The position numbers and the translations under genes were made by a program. Shown one piece after another: positions 43,426-51,688 of a stretch of DNA of 64,000 bases. Numbering within the stretch: the first letter of the stretch is position 1; each line of letters starts with the position of its first letter. The notes under the pieces are model-generated. The model was not told where the DNA came from. It was given only the letters and a program-made list of their open reading frames with translations, and did no database searches. This DNA is from Saccharospirillum sp040881935. Its GTDB lineage: Bacteria; Pseudomonadota; Gammaproteobacteria; Pseudomonadales; Natronospirillaceae. The stretch is from assembly GCF_040881935.1 (NCBI RefSeq), contig NZ_JBBECH010000072.1, positions 1 through 64,000 on the forward strand, given 5' to 3'.

Positions 43426-44268
43426 TCAGTTTAAATTCCCTTTCTTATACAACTCTTCATAGCAATAATTCGTCGCTTCAACAAAACCTTCCACGGAACC
43501 ACAATCAAACCGGGTACCCTTGAACCGGTAGGCCATCACAACCCCATCCTGTGCCTGGGTCATCAACGCATCGGTTAACTGAATTTCATTGTTCTTGCCC
43601 GGAGGCGTTTCACGCAAAATATCGAAAATATCCGGCGTTAGGATATAGCGGCCAATTACAGCCAGATTGCTCGGGGCGTCTTCTTTATTGGGTTTTTCGA
43701 CCATGCTTTTTACGCGATACAGGCCATCTTTCACTTCCTCGCCTTCGATGACACCGTATTTGTGGATCTCATCTTCAGGTACTTCCATTACCGCGACAAT
43801 GGAGCAGCGAAATTTCTTGAAGACCTTGACCATTTGTGCCATCACGTTGTCGCCATCGAATTCTGGTATACACAGGTCGTCGGCGAGCACGACGCCAAAG
43901 GGTTCGCTACCGATCAGGGTTTCGCCAGCCAGAATGGCATGGCCGAGGCCCTTCATTTCTTTCTGGCGGGTGAAAGAGAAGACGCCTTCGTGCATGACGT
44001 GACGAATCGAGGTCAGGTACTTTTCTTTATCGGAGCCATTAATCTGGTGTTCCAGCTCGTAGGAAATGTCGAAGTGATCGGCGATGGCGCGTTTACCCCG
44101 GCCAGTTACAAAGCCAATTTCATACAAGCCGGATTCGATGGATTCTTCCACCCCGTATTGCACCAGGGGTTTATTGACGATGGGCAGCATTTCTTTGGGG
44201 AGGGCTTTGGTGGCCGGTAAAAACCGGGTGCCATAGCCACCCACAGGAAACAAACATTTGCGGATCAT
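43426..44268 (-). CDS. galU: UTP-glucose-1-phosphate uridylyltransferase
   Basis: A 280-residue nucleotidyltransferase making UDP-glucose for envelope sugars. The nucleotide motif is FPVGGYGTRFLPATKALPKEMLP (two adjoining parts: VGGYGTRFLPATK and ALPKEMLPI), and GRGKRAIADHFD, VVLADDLCIPE and VEKPNKEDAPSNLAVIGRY are the other GalU blocks. The first motif has VGGYGTR where most have AAGLGTR or VAGYGTR. A single gene. Confidence 0.95.
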   Translation of the reverse strand: MIRKCLFPVGGYGTRFLPATKALPKEMLPIVNKPLVQYGVEESIESGLYEIGFVTGRGKRAIADHFDISYELEHQINGSDKEKYLTSIRHVMHEGVFSFTRQKEMKGLGHAILAGETLIGSEPFGVVLADDLCIPEFDGDNVMAQMVKVFKKFRCSIVAVMEVPEDEIHKYGVIEGEEVKDGLYRVKSMVEKPNKEDAPSNLAVIGRYILTPDIFDILRETPPGKNNEIQLTDALMTQAQDGVVMAYRFKGTRFDCGSVEGFVEATNYCYEELYKKGNLN

Positions 44269-44668
44269 GTTACGTCCTCTTCCAGTGTGTTCATCTCCGC
44301 TGAGCGGGCCTGTCCGGTCGGGACTTATCTGGTAACTGCTGCCAGTGTCTCCCGAATCGGCACCCGGCTTGTCTCAGCGAGTCTGTGTTCAGTCTTGCAA
44401 TTCCCTGACCAGTAACATTTCCGGCGCGACCATTGCGAAGCAAAAGAAAAAGGTCTACCTCTCCCCGGCCCTGATTAGCCGGGCGCGGTACCCGGATCAG
44501 CCAAAGGGAACGGCCAGCCCTTAAATCGATCATCATTTTGCACCAAAATGACCAACAGCACCAATGCAGTGCATGTCGACCCAGCCCGCACCAAACTCAG
44601 ATCGAATTGTGACGAAAAAGCATAACCGCCCATCTGGTCAGTCAGGGTTGGGCGCCGCCGCCAAACCA

Positions 44669-44714
44669 TAAAAAAATCCTCGCGCGACAAGGGAGGATTA
44701 CGCCGGCGAGGATT
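44669..44714 (-). terminator. terminator for the LysE-type exporter gene
   Basis: Read on the minus strand, AATCCTCGC pairs with GCGAGGATT around a 22-base loop and ends in a run of seven T. It is 22 bp past the LysE stop codon. The rest of 44272-44735 shows no convincing gene; the reading frames there have no family features. Confidence 0.75.
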
Positions 44715-44735
44715 GCAAAACCAGTAATGCATCCA

Positions 44736-45341
44736 TTACATCAGAATAAAGACCACACACAGGGCCGTCAGAATACCCAGTATCAGGTTAAACTTCCGCA
44801 GTCGTGCCGGGTCTTCCAGCCAACGGCGCAGCTGGGAGCCAAGCACCGCCCAGACGCAACTGCAAGGGTAAGTCATGAGAGCGAACATAAAGGCCACGGT
44901 TAGTGCACTCGGCCAGTACGCATCACCCGGCAAGCTGAAGGCTGCTATGCCGGTAATCGCCATGGCCCAGGCTTTGGGGTTCACGATCTGAAACAGCGCG
45001 GCATGCCACCAGTGCATCGGGCGGGCATCGCCATCGACACGGGCCATGCCGCCCGCGGTGGCGATGTTCCAGGCAAGCCACAACAGGTACACCGACCCGA
45101 TAATTTTAAGCGCCCAATGCAACTGTGGCATGGCCAGCAACAGCGCGCCGATGCCACTGGCGACCAGTAAGTTCAGCGTCAGAAAGCCAATGAAAATACC
45201 GGTAATGTGCGGCATCGTACGGCGCAGCCCGAAGTTCATTCCGGAGGCCGTCACCATCAATACATTGGGGCCCGGAGTGATTGTTGTACTAAACGTATAA
45301 ATCACAATAGGCAATAAAAACCCGAGGGTTATTGCGTCCAT
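44736..45341 (-). CDS. LysE/RhtB-family amino acid exporter, MocR-linked
   Basis: A 201-residue inner-membrane protein with six predicted helices. The LysE signature TITPGPNVLMVTASGMNFG is at residues 19-37 and NPKAWAMAITGIAAF at about 130. Members export amino acids or homoserine lactones. It is immediately downstream of a 55-codon reading frame (TAA directly followed by ATG) and divergent from a MocR regulator, so it is probably induced when an amino-acid-derived ligand binds that regulator. Confidence 0.88.
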   Translation of the reverse strand: MDAITLGFLLPIVIYTFSTTITPGPNVLMVTASGMNFGLRRTMPHITGIFIGFLTLNLLVASGIGALLLAMPQLHWALKIIGSVYLLWLAWNIATAGGMARVDGDARPMHWWHAALFQIVNPKAWAMAITGIAAFSLPGDAYWPSALTVAFMFALMTYPCSCVWAVLGSQLRRWLEDPARLRKFNLILGILTALCVVFILM

Positions 45342-45509
45342 TTATTCAAACCTCACAGGCTGCACCGGCAGCCCCGATAGATGGTTCAGTCGACCAATTC
45401 GACATTGATTCGTTTGTTTTGTATGCATTGGTTTTTTACTGAAAATTCGAACCACCCGGGTTTCCAGCTCTGTTTGATAGGCATCCTGATAAAAGCGATA
45501 TGAAGTCAT
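45342..45509 (-). CDS. short leader gene of the LysE operon, possible AlaX remnant
   Basis: A 55-residue reading frame starting MTSYRFYQDAYQTELETRVV at ATG 45509 with AAGGACG as ribosome site. The first 25 residues resemble the N-terminus of AlaX-type alanyl-tRNA editing proteins (a F-x-x-D-A-Y-x-T-E-x-E-x-x-V pattern), which are often found beside LysE exporters. The family is normally 150-240 residues or longer, and the rest is missing; the remaining 30 residues match nothing I know. It is either a truncated AlaX still translated as a leader or a chance reading frame. Confidence 0.4.
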   Translation of the reverse strand: MTSYRFYQDAYQTELETRVVRIFSKKPMHTKQTNQCRIGRLNHLSGLPVQPVRFE

Positions 45510-45519
45510 AAATCGTCCT

Positions 45520-45636
45520 TTGTATCGATACAATTATAACCATAAAAACTAACATTAACGATGCACGTCGTATTAATCGGGCAATTAATCCAAATCAAGG
45601 TTCGACAAAAGCGAACAATTGCAGTGTAATACGACG
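45520..45636. promoter_or_regulatory. MocR/LysE divergent promoter with two inverted repeats
   Basis: TTGTATCGATACAA at 45520-45533 is a perfect 14-bp palindrome next to a minus-strand TATAAT (45533-45538) for the LysE operon. Further in, CGTCGTATTA (45566-45575) and TAATACGACG (45627-45636) are perfect inverted copies 51 bp apart. Both dyads lie between the MocR gene and its likely target and are good operator candidates. Confidence 0.55.
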
Positions 45637-45666
45637 ACAATTCACTGCAAGTAGTTCTTTGTCACC

Positions 45667-47058
45667 ATGACAATACTAACACTGGCCGGACAGACCGGGC
45701 CAAAATACAAGGCACTGGCCAACAGCATCGAGCGTGCCGTTCATGATGGCGAACTGAAGCCCGGCGACCGCCTGCCTACGCACCGGCATCTGGCCGAACA
45801 ATTGGGTGTAACCGTTGGCACCGTTACCCGCGCCTATGCCGAAGCCGAACGTCGCCGGTTAATAGAAGCCCGGGTCGGCAGTGGCACCTTTATTCGCGGC
45901 CTGAACCCCGGCACCGCCAGTTTTAAAGTCACCGACTCGACGGTCGATACCGGCATTGATCTGGGCTTTAGTATTGCGCTGGAACTGGATCAACCGGAAC
46001 AATTAACACGCACGCTGGCAACACTGCAGCACTCCGATGTTCTACCGCACCTATTGCGCTACCAGTCTGAATTTGGTCTCGAACACCACCGCGAAGCGGG
46101 GCGTCGCTGGTTATTGAAGACCGGCCTTGGCGACTTCAACCGGGACGACCTGCTGGTCACCCTGGGCGGTCAGCATGGTTTTTATGTTGCGCTCAATGCC
46201 TTGTTGCAACCCGGCGATGGCTTGGCCTGTGAAGGGCTGACCTATCCCGGCTTGGTCACTGCGGCAACTCAGCAAAATCTGCGACTAATGCCGCTAGCCA
46301 TAGACGACCAGGGGCTGACCCCTGAGGCGCTGGAAAGCCAGTGCCTGCGCCATCCACCGCGTGCACTGTACCTAATGACCCGAATGCACAACCCGACGGG
46401 CGGGTCGATGTCACAACAACGCATTGATGAACTGGCGCTGATTTGCCGCCAGTATCAGATCACCGTCATTGAAGACGATGTGCAGGGTTGTTTGGGCGAT
46501 CCGGCCCGGCCCTCCTTCAGCCAGCGCCACCCGGGCATTACCATCACCATTGCTAGTCTATCCAAAGCGCTGTGTGGCGGCTTGCACGTTGGCTTCATGC
46601 GCGCACCGGAAGAATGGGTCAATGCCGTCGGCGCAGCCTTCCGTGCCACCTGCTGGATGGCGATTCCGCTGACGACTGAAATCGCCTGCGACTGGCTAAA
46701 CAATGGCTATGCCGATCAACTGTTGGCACGCCAGCAAGCCGAGATCGAGTGGCGTCAGAATGCGGTCTGCGAACGGCTGAACCAGGCCGGAATGTCCCCA
46801 CGCGGTGGCGGGTTCAACGTCTGGCTGGATTTACCCGCCCCCTGGCGCGCCGTCAACCTGGTAGCGCGCGCTGCCGAACATGGCATTCAATTTAAGCCGG
46901 CTGAAGTGTTTGCAGCAGGTCAGTTTTCCGCACCTCAGGCCATACGCATTTGTATCGGTGGCCGGCTGAAACGCGATACTTTACTCAGCGCCATCGACAC
47001 CCTGATTTACCTGATCCAGACCCCGGGCAATGCCCAGGATTCACAGACCAACATTTGA
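45667..47058 (+). CDS. MocR-type GntR/aminotransferase regulator
   Basis: A 463-residue regulator with an N-terminal GntR winged helix (GELKPGDRLPTHRHLAEQL, VGTVTRAYAEAERR) joined to a fold-type I aminotransferase domain. HNPTGGSMSQQR and the lysine in ASLSKALCGGLHVGF, expected to hold PLP, are present. MocR proteins sense PLP adducts of amines or amino acids and usually control a divergent gene, here the LysE exporter operon. Confidence 0.9.
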   Translation: MTILTLAGQTGPKYKALANSIERAVHDGELKPGDRLPTHRHLAEQLGVTVGTVTRAYAEAERRRLIEARVGSGTFIRGLNPGTASFKVTDSTVDTGIDLGFSIALELDQPEQLTRTLATLQHSDVLPHLLRYQSEFGLEHHREAGRRWLLKTGLGDFNRDDLLVTLGGQHGFYVALNALLQPGDGLACEGLTYPGLVTAATQQNLRLMPLAIDDQGLTPEALESQCLRHPPRALYLMTRMHNPTGGSMSQQRIDELALICRQYQITVIEDDVQGCLGDPARPSFSQRHPGITITIASLSKALCGGLHVGFMRAPEEWVNAVGAAFRATCWMAIPLTTEIACDWLNNGYADQLLARQQAEIEWRQNAVCERLNQAGMSPRGGGFNVWLDLPAPWRAVNLVARAAEHGIQFKPAEVFAAGQFSAPQAIRICIGGRLKRDTLLSAIDTLIYLIQTPGNAQDSQTNI

Positions 47059-47065
47059 GACGACT

Positions 47066-47995
47066 ATGGCATCCGCAACGCGCAGCGGCGCATTCTACGC
47101 ACTAACAGCCTACATACTCTGGGCTGTGGCACCCATCTATTTTAAAGTCATGAACGATGTTGCGGCAGCCGAGTTATTGTCGCACCGCATTATCTGGTCT
47201 TTCTTGTTAACACTGGGTCTGATTTTTTTGTTTCGCAAACGCGCGGCACTGATGACCGCATTGAAATCCTCCCGTACCCGCTGGAATCTGCTGGCCTCTA
47301 CGGTACTGATCGGGTTTAACTGGGGGTTGTTTATTTGGGCAGTGCAGAGCAATTACATGCTCAGCGCCAGCCTCGGCTACTACATCAACCCGCTGATGAA
47401 TATATTGCTCGGTATGATCTTTTTCAGAGACCGGCTCGACAGAGTTCGCACCATCGCCGCCCTGCTTTGTGTCGCCGCTGTCGCCTTCGAGCTGATCCAG
47501 TTCGGTCGCTTGCCCTGGGTTGCACTGTTGCTGGCCACCAGCTTTGCGCTGTACGGTCTGGTGCGTAAAAAAATCGGCGTCGACAGCTTCACCGGTATGG
47601 CACTGGAAACCGGGTTACTACTACCCATTGCCGCTGGCTATCTATTGTTTGCCACCAGCCCCACCACCAGCCTGATCGAAAACACCTGGTCGATTAACCT
47701 CCTGCTGTTTGCTGCAGGCCCCGTCACCATGGTGCCATTGATGTGCTTCGCGGCAGCGGCCAACCGCATCAGCCTGACTGCACTCGGGTTCTTTCAGTAC
47801 ATAGCCCCAAGTGGCATGTTTTTACTGGCGGTGTTCGTTTATGGCGAAACGCTGAGCCCGGGAAAACTGGTGACCTTCGGTCTAATCTGGGCGGCGTTGC
47901 TGTTGTTAACACTCGACTCGTTGCGCACCCTGGGGCGCAACCAGTCCGCCAAGCGTGCCCTTAAAGCATCCAACGCTGCCACCAGTCCCAAATAA
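47066..47995 (+). CDS. rarD: RarD-type EamA transporter
   Basis: A 309-residue ten-helix protein, start at ATG 47066, seven bases after the MocR stop; it begins MASATRSGAFYALTAYILWA. The RarD phrases LSHRIIWSFLLTL, LLASTVLIGFNWGLFIWAV, ASLGYYINPLMNILLG and LGFFQYIAPS are all present. RarD proteins were first linked to chloramphenicol sensitivity, but their natural substrate is unknown. It may be co-transcribed with the MocR gene. Its end overlaps the convergent LysE gene by 35 bp. Confidence 0.88.
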   Translation: MASATRSGAFYALTAYILWAVAPIYFKVMNDVAAAELLSHRIIWSFLLTLGLIFLFRKRAALMTALKSSRTRWNLLASTVLIGFNWGLFIWAVQSNYMLSASLGYYINPLMNILLGMIFFRDRLDRVRTIAALLCVAAVAFELIQFGRLPWVALLLATSFALYGLVRKKIGVDSFTGMALETGLLLPIAAGYLLFATSPTTSLIENTWSINLLLFAAGPVTMVPLMCFAAAANRISLTALGFFQYIAPSGMFLLAVFVYGETLSPGKLVTFGLIWAALLLLTLDSLRTLGRNQSAKRALKASNAATSPK

Positions 47996-48587
47996 ACAGC
48001 GCTGACAACGCCACAAAAATAACCCCGGCGCCCCGGTCAATCCAGTGGCGTCGATTCAGAAACCGGCGTTGCAGCGCCGGTTGCGACAACACCCAACCGA
48101 CCAGACCAAACCACAGGCTGGTGACCACAAACACATACCCGACCAGGGCAGATTGCATCCAGCCATTCAGACCCTCAACCAGTTGCACCAGAATCGCCGA
48201 GAAAAACAACAGCGCTTTCGGGTTCAGCACATTGGTTAAAAACCCCTGCCAGAAATCGCCCCGGTCACTGACCTTCGCCGCACTGTCCAGCGGCTGACCG
48301 GGCGGTGCAGGCTGGGCGCTCAGCCCGCCCCAGCCGAGGTACAATAAATAACCAATACCCAGCCAGGGCATGGTCATCGCCAGCCAGCGACTCGACTGTA
48401 CCAGCGCTGAAACGCCCAACACAGCAACCAGAGTATGCAAGGTGACCCCCAGACCAATGCCCAGGGCGTTCAACGTACTGGCGCGCTTACCGCGCGTCAG
48501 TGCCGATTTAACCACCAGCGCAAAATCCGGCCCCGGGCTGATTACAGCGGCGGTATAGACCAGTACAAAGGGCCACCAGGCGGGCAT
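47961..48587 (-). CDS. LysE/RhtB-family exporter, second
   Basis: A 208-residue six-helix exporter, start at ATG 48587 behind GGAGAGG, four codons inside the longest reading. AAVISPGPDFALVVKSALTRG is the family signature and NVLNPKALLFFSAIL the second conserved block. It is only distantly like the LysE protein at 44736, so it is not a recent duplicate. Confidence 0.88.
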   Translation of the reverse strand: MPAWWPFVLVYTAAVISPGPDFALVVKSALTRGKRASTLNALGIGLGVTLHTLVAVLGVSALVQSSRWLAMTMPWLGIGYLLYLGWGGLSAQPAPPGQPLDSAAKVSDRGDFWQGFLTNVLNPKALLFFSAILVQLVEGLNGWMQSALVGYVFVVTSLWFGLVGWVLSQPALQRRFLNRRHWIDRGAGVIFVALSALFIWDWWQRWML

Positions 48588-48871
48588 AAACCTCTCCAAA
48601 AATAGACAATAAACAACGTTCGAAGACTACCAGAAGCCGGAACCGTATGGCGAGCCTTGCCAGGTAGTCGCCAAACTCATGCAGAGTCGGCAGATGTTCC
48701 TGATTCTCGGTTTCCAAACTTTCAGCCACCGGTTGGCCAGATAACCGCACAGGTCGCGCATCCACAAGGTTAAGGCGTGCTGCTGATAACCGCTGTGGTC
48801 GCAGCTCAGTAGACTGGCTCCATCGCCGGGTTTAAGTGCCGGGCCAACACGCATCATTGCTGGAGACTTAA

Positions 48872-49678
48872 ATGAAGATCGAAACGTTTTTCGACCACCT
48901 GTGGCAGGACTACATCAATATGACGCCTCAGGCCGAGGCCATTGCCGACGCCCTTATCGCCCGGGGCGAAGTGGTGCAAAATGACCACGTTGCTTTTCGC
49001 ACCTTTAACATTGGCCCGATTCAGTTGAAGTACCTCGAACCCTTTATTCTGGACATGGGATACAGCCGCTACGAACCCTATCAGTTCCCGTCGAAAAAAC
49101 TGGATGCCTATGGGTACATTCCACCGCGCCCGGACATGCCCCGTATATTCCTCAGTGAACTGCGCGTCGAAGAGCTCACCGATACGGCTCAAGCCATTAT
49201 TCACCGCCTGGTTGACCAGATTGCCCCGAATGACATCGCCGATGCGTCTATATTCTGGCGCGGCCCTTTATGGCAAACCCCGTCTTATGAAGATTACGAG
49301 CAGCTGGCCAGCGAATCGGAATACGCAGCCTGGCTAAGCGTGATTGGCCTGCGCTGCAACCACTTCACCATCAACGTGAACGCCCTGAATAGCATCAATG
49401 ACATCGAACAGATGAACCAGATGATCGAAGAGCTCGGTTTCAGCATCAACGAGGCCGGTGGTCGGGTTAAGGGGTCATCGGCTGTATTGCTCGAACAGGG
49501 TTCAACCAAAGCCAGCGTGCAGCCCTTTACCTTTGCCGACAGTAAACAGCACGACGTAACGACCTGCTATTACGAGTTTGCCAAACGGTATCACGATGAC
49601 GAGGGCAATCTGTATCAGGGCTTTGTCGCGGCCAGCGCCGACAAGATTTTCGAGTCGACCGACATGCGCAAAAGCTGA
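48872..49678 (+). CDS. short DUF1338 protein (2-oxoadipate dioxygenase/decarboxylase fold)
   Basis: A 268-residue protein of DUF1338. The residues that bind Fe(II) in the characterised long member HglS appear to be kept: His in NDHVAFRTFN (about residue 32), His in RCNHFTINVN (about 170) and Glu in YYEFAKRY (about 237). HglS enzymes (about 460 residues) convert 2-oxoadipate to D-2-hydroxyglutarate in lysine breakdown; the short form lacks part of that length and its substrate is not established. The neighbouring genes do not indicate a pathway. The region 48588-48871 upstream holds nothing recognisable. Confidence 0.75.
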   Translation: MKIETFFDHLWQDYINMTPQAEAIADALIARGEVVQNDHVAFRTFNIGPIQLKYLEPFILDMGYSRYEPYQFPSKKLDAYGYIPPRPDMPRIFLSELRVEELTDTAQAIIHRLVDQIAPNDIADASIFWRGPLWQTPSYEDYEQLASESEYAAWLSVIGLRCNHFTINVNALNSINDIEQMNQMIEELGFSINEAGGRVKGSSAVLLEQGSTKASVQPFTFADSKQHDVTTCYYEFAKRYHDDEGNLYQGFVAASADKIFESTDMRKS

Positions 49679-49689
49679 TTACACCCGCT

Positions 49690-50044
49690 GTGCCGTTAGC
49701 AGCTGATGGCCCAGCCCCGGCTCTTGATCGTGCCATCGGCATTTGTCAGCCAGTATTGGACTGGACGCTGGATGACCAGCGCCCGCATGCCGATATGGCT
49801 GTTTTTCGCCACAAAAAGGGCGAAGTCGTGATTGCGCTAATTCTGCAAAGGTCACCCCCCGGTGGGCTTGGCCCTCTGCCCTACCTCAACTGCCATGGGC
49901 GACTGGCGCGCGCTGGAGCAGGTAAAGCATTACGGCGGACGAATTGAAAAAACCATCCACCCACTGGCGCCCTTTGGTTTTCGCGCGGTCATCCGTGACA
50001 GCGAAGGCAACCGGGTGGCGCTGCACAGCATGGTGATGAACTGA
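49690..50044 (+). pseudogene. broken VOC (glyoxalase-like) gene
   Basis: Frame 49690 reads LDRAIGICQPVLDWTLDDQR, ADMAVFRHKKGEV and GLGPLPYLNCHGRLARA, the first part of a VOC protein. The rest, HYGGRIEKTIHPLAPFGFR and VIRDSEGNRVALHS, is in the frame starting 49862, so a frameshift lies near 49890-49900. The first beta strand with its metal-binding residue is missing. Intact members have about 115-130 residues. The remnant abuts the NRDE gene. Confidence 0.7.
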
Positions 50045-50046
50045 GT

Positions 50047-50835
50047 ATGTGTCTTTGCGTCTTTAATTATCGTCCCGGGCATGAATGGCCCTTGTTGCTG
50101 GTTGCCAACCGCGATGAATTCCTTGATCGCCCGGCAGACCCCATGCATTGGTGGGACCCCACAGAGCAGCGCCCTGTTCCGGTTCTGGCCGGACGAGATC
50201 TAAAAGCCGGAGGCACCTGGCTGGCGGCTGACCCCGCCGGTCGCATAGCGCTGCTCACTAACATCCGCCCCGGGCATCTGGGTCAAACTGGCCAGCGCAG
50301 CCGCGGCGAACTGCCGCTGGCGTTTTTACAGCAACCACACGACATCGCCACCTTCCATCAATCCCTGCGACCAGACATTGACCAATACGGTGGGTTCAAT
50401 CTGGTATTGTTCGACGCTCAGGGGTTGTTCTGGTTCAGTTCGGACCACCCGCAAGGCGAGTGGTTAACACCAGGGATTCATGGGCTCAGCAACGATGCGA
50501 TGAACACCCCCTGGCCCAAGGTAGCACTGGCCCGTGAGCAGATGGCCGACTGTCACCAAAGGATGGAAACAACACCCTGGCTCCCGGACGATCTGGCCAT
50601 ACTGCCGATACTGGCAGACCCGCACACCCAATCGGATGCTCACCTTCCCGATACCGGTGTTCCCCTGGACTGGGAACGAACCCTCTCCGCCCAGACGATC
50701 ACCTCGGAACGTTACGCCAGTCGATGCCGCACCTGGATAGCCGTGCACCGTAGCGGCCGACTGCAGGTCAGCGAAGCGCAACTGAGCCCCGATGGCACCA
50801 TGGCCGAGCCTCGCGTATTCGCCTGGCAGGCGTAG
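50047..50835 (+). CDS. NRDE/TANGO2 family protein
   Basis: A 262-residue protein beginning MCLCVFNYRPG with the namesake motif VANRDEF at residues 18-24, then GGTWLAADPAGRIALLTNIR. The N-terminal cysteine after Met resembles Ntn-hydrolase-like members, but no activity is proven. Animal TANGO2 is tied to lipid and haem handling. The gene follows the VOC remnant by two bases and may use its former operon's transcript. Confidence 0.85.
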   Translation: MCLCVFNYRPGHEWPLLLVANRDEFLDRPADPMHWWDPTEQRPVPVLAGRDLKAGGTWLAADPAGRIALLTNIRPGHLGQTGQRSRGELPLAFLQQPHDIATFHQSLRPDIDQYGGFNLVLFDAQGLFWFSSDHPQGEWLTPGIHGLSNDAMNTPWPKVALAREQMADCHQRMETTPWLPDDLAILPILADPHTQSDAHLPDTGVPLDWERTLSAQTITSERYASRCRTWIAVHRSGRLQVSEAQLSPDGTMAEPRVFAWQA

Positions 50836-50842
50836 TCTGCAG

Positions 50843-51646
50843 TTAAAGCCTGCGATGCTCGTGGGTAGGCATTTTCAGACGAACCGCATCGACCCGCTCC
50901 AGGTCGGTGTCAATCGTTAGCCCCTGCTCACCCTCTCCCGCGCCTTCAACGTCACCCCAGGGGTCAACCACCAGGCTGTGGCCCCAGGTGCGGCGTTTCT
51001 CGTCGTGCTGTCCGCCCTGATTGGCGGCGACCAGATAGCTGGCATTTTCGATGGCCCGGGCGCGGCACAGAACTTCCCAGTGCGCCTGGCCAGTCGACCA
51101 GGTAAACGCCGACGGCACCACAAAGGTATCCACACCCCGGCTGCGTTGCAGCCGGTACAATTCGGGAAAGCGCAGGTCGTAACAGACGCTGAGTCCCCAG
51201 TGGCCCCAGGGCGTTTTAACGGTGACCACATCCTGGCCTGGCTGATAATGGTCTGACTCGCGATACTGTCCCTGGGCATCACCCACGGCCGCATCAAACA
51301 GATGAATTTTATCGTAATGCGCCCGCACTTCGCCCTGATCGTCCAGTACGTGCAAGCGGGCTCTCGGTTTCGCCTCACCTGGCATCAGTACGGGTACCGT
51401 GCCAGCGACAACCCAAAGCCCATGACGACAAGCCGCTTCACGCAAGTGCTGGCCAACCGGCCCGGTGAAGTCAGTCTCTGCAGCCGCCAGGTCCCGCGCC
51501 ACTCCGCCACCGAAGACAGCAAACATTTCAGGTAATTGAATCGCCTGGGCCCCTGCCTCGGCCGCCGCCTGCACATGCCGGTCTACTTGATCGAGATTGT
51601 CTTCAAGATGCCGGGAACTGATCATCTGAGCCAGATACCACTTCAT
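50843..51646 (-). CDS. carbon-nitrogen hydrolase, Nit1/deaminated glutathione amidase-like
   Basis: A 267-residue nitrilase-superfamily enzyme with the catalytic Glu in QLPEMFAVFGG, Lys in HYDKIHLFDA and Cys in GLSVCYDLRFPELYR. The VCYDLRFPELYR phrase is the one seen in Nit1/Nit2 and E. coli YbeM-type amidases that destroy deaminated glutathione. It is encoded 42 bp after yhdP on the same strand, as in many gammaproteobacteria, and may be co-transcribed. Confidence 0.9.
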   Translation of the reverse strand: MKWYLAQMISSRHLEDNLDQVDRHVQAAAEAGAQAIQLPEMFAVFGGGVARDLAAAETDFTGPVGQHLREAACRHGLWVVAGTVPVLMPGEAKPRARLHVLDDQGEVRAHYDKIHLFDAAVGDAQGQYRESDHYQPGQDVVTVKTPWGHWGLSVCYDLRFPELYRLQRSRGVDTFVVPSAFTWSTGQAHWEVLCRARAIENASYLVAANQGGQHDEKRRTWGHSLVVDPWGDVEGAGEGEQGLTIDTDLERVDAVRLKMPTHEHRRL

Positions 51647-51688
51647 AAAAACCTCCTATCATCGACAAAACCGGAGGATGACCGGGTG

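Noticed and set aside
44475..44732. 85-codon frame next to the LysE gene
   Set aside because: It has no ribosome site or family features, and its region is taken up by the LysE terminator hairpin.
48588..48871. Open frames upstream of the DUF1338 gene
   Set aside because: None has recognisable domains, good initiation signals or similarity to a known family; I treat it as non-coding.
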